From: Bacteroidales bacterium
GTDB taxonomy: Bacteria > Bacteroidota > Bacteroidia > Bacteroidales > UBA1715
Reading direction: 5' to 3'
NCBI GenBank assembly: GCA_017618935.1
Contig: JAFZTG010000165.1
Location: 1-14,545, forward strand
DNA: 14,545 nucleotides
Positions 13,679-14,545 of the stretch are shown in pieces; the stretch's first letter is position 1; every line of letters begins with the position of its first letter. Both the position numbers and the translations under genes were made by a program. Below the pieces are notes generated by a model. It searched no databases, was not told the origin of the DNA, and worked only from the letters and a program-made list of their open reading frames with translations.

Positions 13679-14545
13679 ATGGTAAAGCGTTTTATTACAA
13701 CTTTGGGTATGATAGCATTATCGCTATCAATGTTAGCACAAACTCCACAACAATTTTCGTATCAGGCAGTTGTGCGAAATGACGAAGGCAAATTAGTGTC
13801 TGAAGAATCAGTTGATTTGATAATTGCCATTTTGCAGGGTAATGCCGATGGCGATGCGGTTTACACCGAGACACAGACGGCAACGACAAACAAAAATGGT
13901 TTGTTGTCACTCAGAATAGGTAACGGTTCGTCTTCTGACGATTTTTCAGCCATCAATTGGGCAAATGGTCCGTATTTCCTGAAAACTCAGATTATGGTCG
14001 ATGGCAAGGCTATAGAAACGGTTTCGCAGTTGCTTGCCGTGCCTTACGCTTTGTATGCGGAAAAAGTGGCAAATCTTCCCGATATGTCTAATTTCGTGAC
14101 CAAGGAAGAACTTCAAAATTTTTCAAACACGAGCAATGTGGCTTCAAAGGACACGCTTGCTTATTATATAACGACAACGAAGTTGGAAGACACGTTGGAT
14201 TACTACTTGTTGGACAGCGACATTCCCGACTGGGCAAAGGCAGAAGAAAAACCGACCTATGACTACAGCGAGATAGAAAACGTGCCAGAAATTCCAAACG
14301 TGAGCGGCTTGGCGACAAAAGATACACTTTCATACTACACAACAACGGAAAAATTGGAAGACACGTTGGACTACTACTTGTTGGACAGCGACGTTCCAGA
14401 TTGGGCAAAGGCAGAGGAAAAACCAACGTATGACTACAGCGAAATTACAAACGCTCCAGAAATTCCAAACGTAGAAGGTTTGGCAAGCAAGGAATTTGTA
14501 AAGGATACGATTGCTTTCTATGCAACAGTAGAAAAGTTGGAGGAC
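13679..14545 (+). CDS. Secreted repetitive surface protein (3' end missing)
   Basis: The frame opens at ATG 13679 and stays open for 289 codons to the window end. A signal peptide (MVKRFITTLGMIALSLSMLA, then QTPQQ) leads into a domain of about 115 residues. This domain has FSYQAVVRNDEGKLV, VYTETQTATTNKNGLLSLRI, NWANGPYFLKTQI and QLLAVPYALYAEKV, a pattern I know from N-termini of large Bacteroidota secreted proteins. Tandem units of 57 residues follow, each with KDTLSYYTTTEKLEDTLDYY, a WAKAEEKPTYDYSEI box and PEIPNV. The heptad-like LxxTLxxYL spacing and the WAKAEEKPTY box resemble fibre or stalk segments of tail-fibre-like and adhesin proteins. Its C-terminus, including any sorting signal, is outside the window. 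Confidence 0.85.
   Translation, partial: MVKRFITTLGMIALSLSMLAQTPQQFSYQAVVRNDEGKLVSEESVDLIIAILQGNADGDAVYTETQTATTNKNGLLSLRIGNGSSSDDFSAINWANGPYFLKTQIMVDGKAIETVSQLLAVPYALYAEKVANLPDMSNFVTKEELQNFSNTSNVASKDTLAYYITTTKLEDTLDYYLLDSDIPDWAKAEEKPTYDYSEIENVPEIPNVSGLATKDTLSYYTTTEKLEDTLDYYLLDSDVPDWAKAEEKPTYDYSEITNAPEIPNVEGLASKEFVKDTIAFYATVEKLED
14141..14545 (+). repeat. Tandem 171-bp (57-residue) coding repeats
   Basis: Units start at 14141, 14312 and 14483, with an exact period of 171 bp. Units 1 and 2 are nearly identical in protein and differ mostly at synonymous positions in DNA. Unit 3 is cut by the window end and has four extra residues (KEFV region) early on. Such repeats can expand or contract by recombination. 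Confidence 0.9.

Overview
The window looks like a chromosomal segment from a member of the Bacteroidota, most likely order Bacteroidales. Supporting signs are a six-gene Na+-NQR operon, a short RpoD-type sigma factor ending in SKILKSYLG, a long acidic-headed ribosomal protein S1, a lipoprotein and two secreted or outer-membrane proteins of Bacteroidota type, and promoters with the TAnnTTTG -7 box known from Bacteroides. Genus cannot be told from the sequence alone.

Layout. Positions 1-5500 (+) hold nqrA (5' end missing), nqrB, nqrC, nqrD, nqrE and nqrF, packed with 7-21 nt gaps: the respiratory NADH:quinone oxidoreductase that pumps Na+. Positions 5501-5758 hold a structured repeat element and a strong terminator-like hairpin. 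dedA (5759-6466, +) converges on a small lipoprotein gene (6477-6947, -) that starts with TTG directly after the terminator of the next operon. glsB-like (7001-7246, -) lies 12 nt downstream of an rpoD-type gene (7259-8542, -). rpoD and rpsA (8707-10629, +) are divergent, and each has a recognisable TTG-N20-TAnnTTTG promoter. After a terminator, an outer-membrane beta-barrel gene (10825-12561, +) overlaps rlmH (12561-13031, +) by one base. A 647-nt non-coding stretch (13032-13678) holds two more copies of the structured repeat, head to head. The window ends inside a large repetitive secreted protein gene (13679 onward, +).

Two things stand out. First, the sigma factor carries an in-frame insertion of about 140-145 residues between regions 4.1 and 4.2, immediately before the helix-turn-helix that reads the -35/-33 element. 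The rest of the protein is an intact sigma of normal length. Second, three roughly 185-nt intergenic elements share one architecture: an outer stem, a conserved internal motif, an inner stem, a loop, and then a separate perfect hairpin whose loop is complementary to an upstream hexamer. The stem and hexamer sequences differ between copies while the pairing is kept, which is the signature of a conserved structure rather than a conserved sequence.

The rest is core physiology: respiration, transcription, translation, rRNA methylation and the cell envelope. No transposase, CRISPR array, tRNA or rRNA gene was found.
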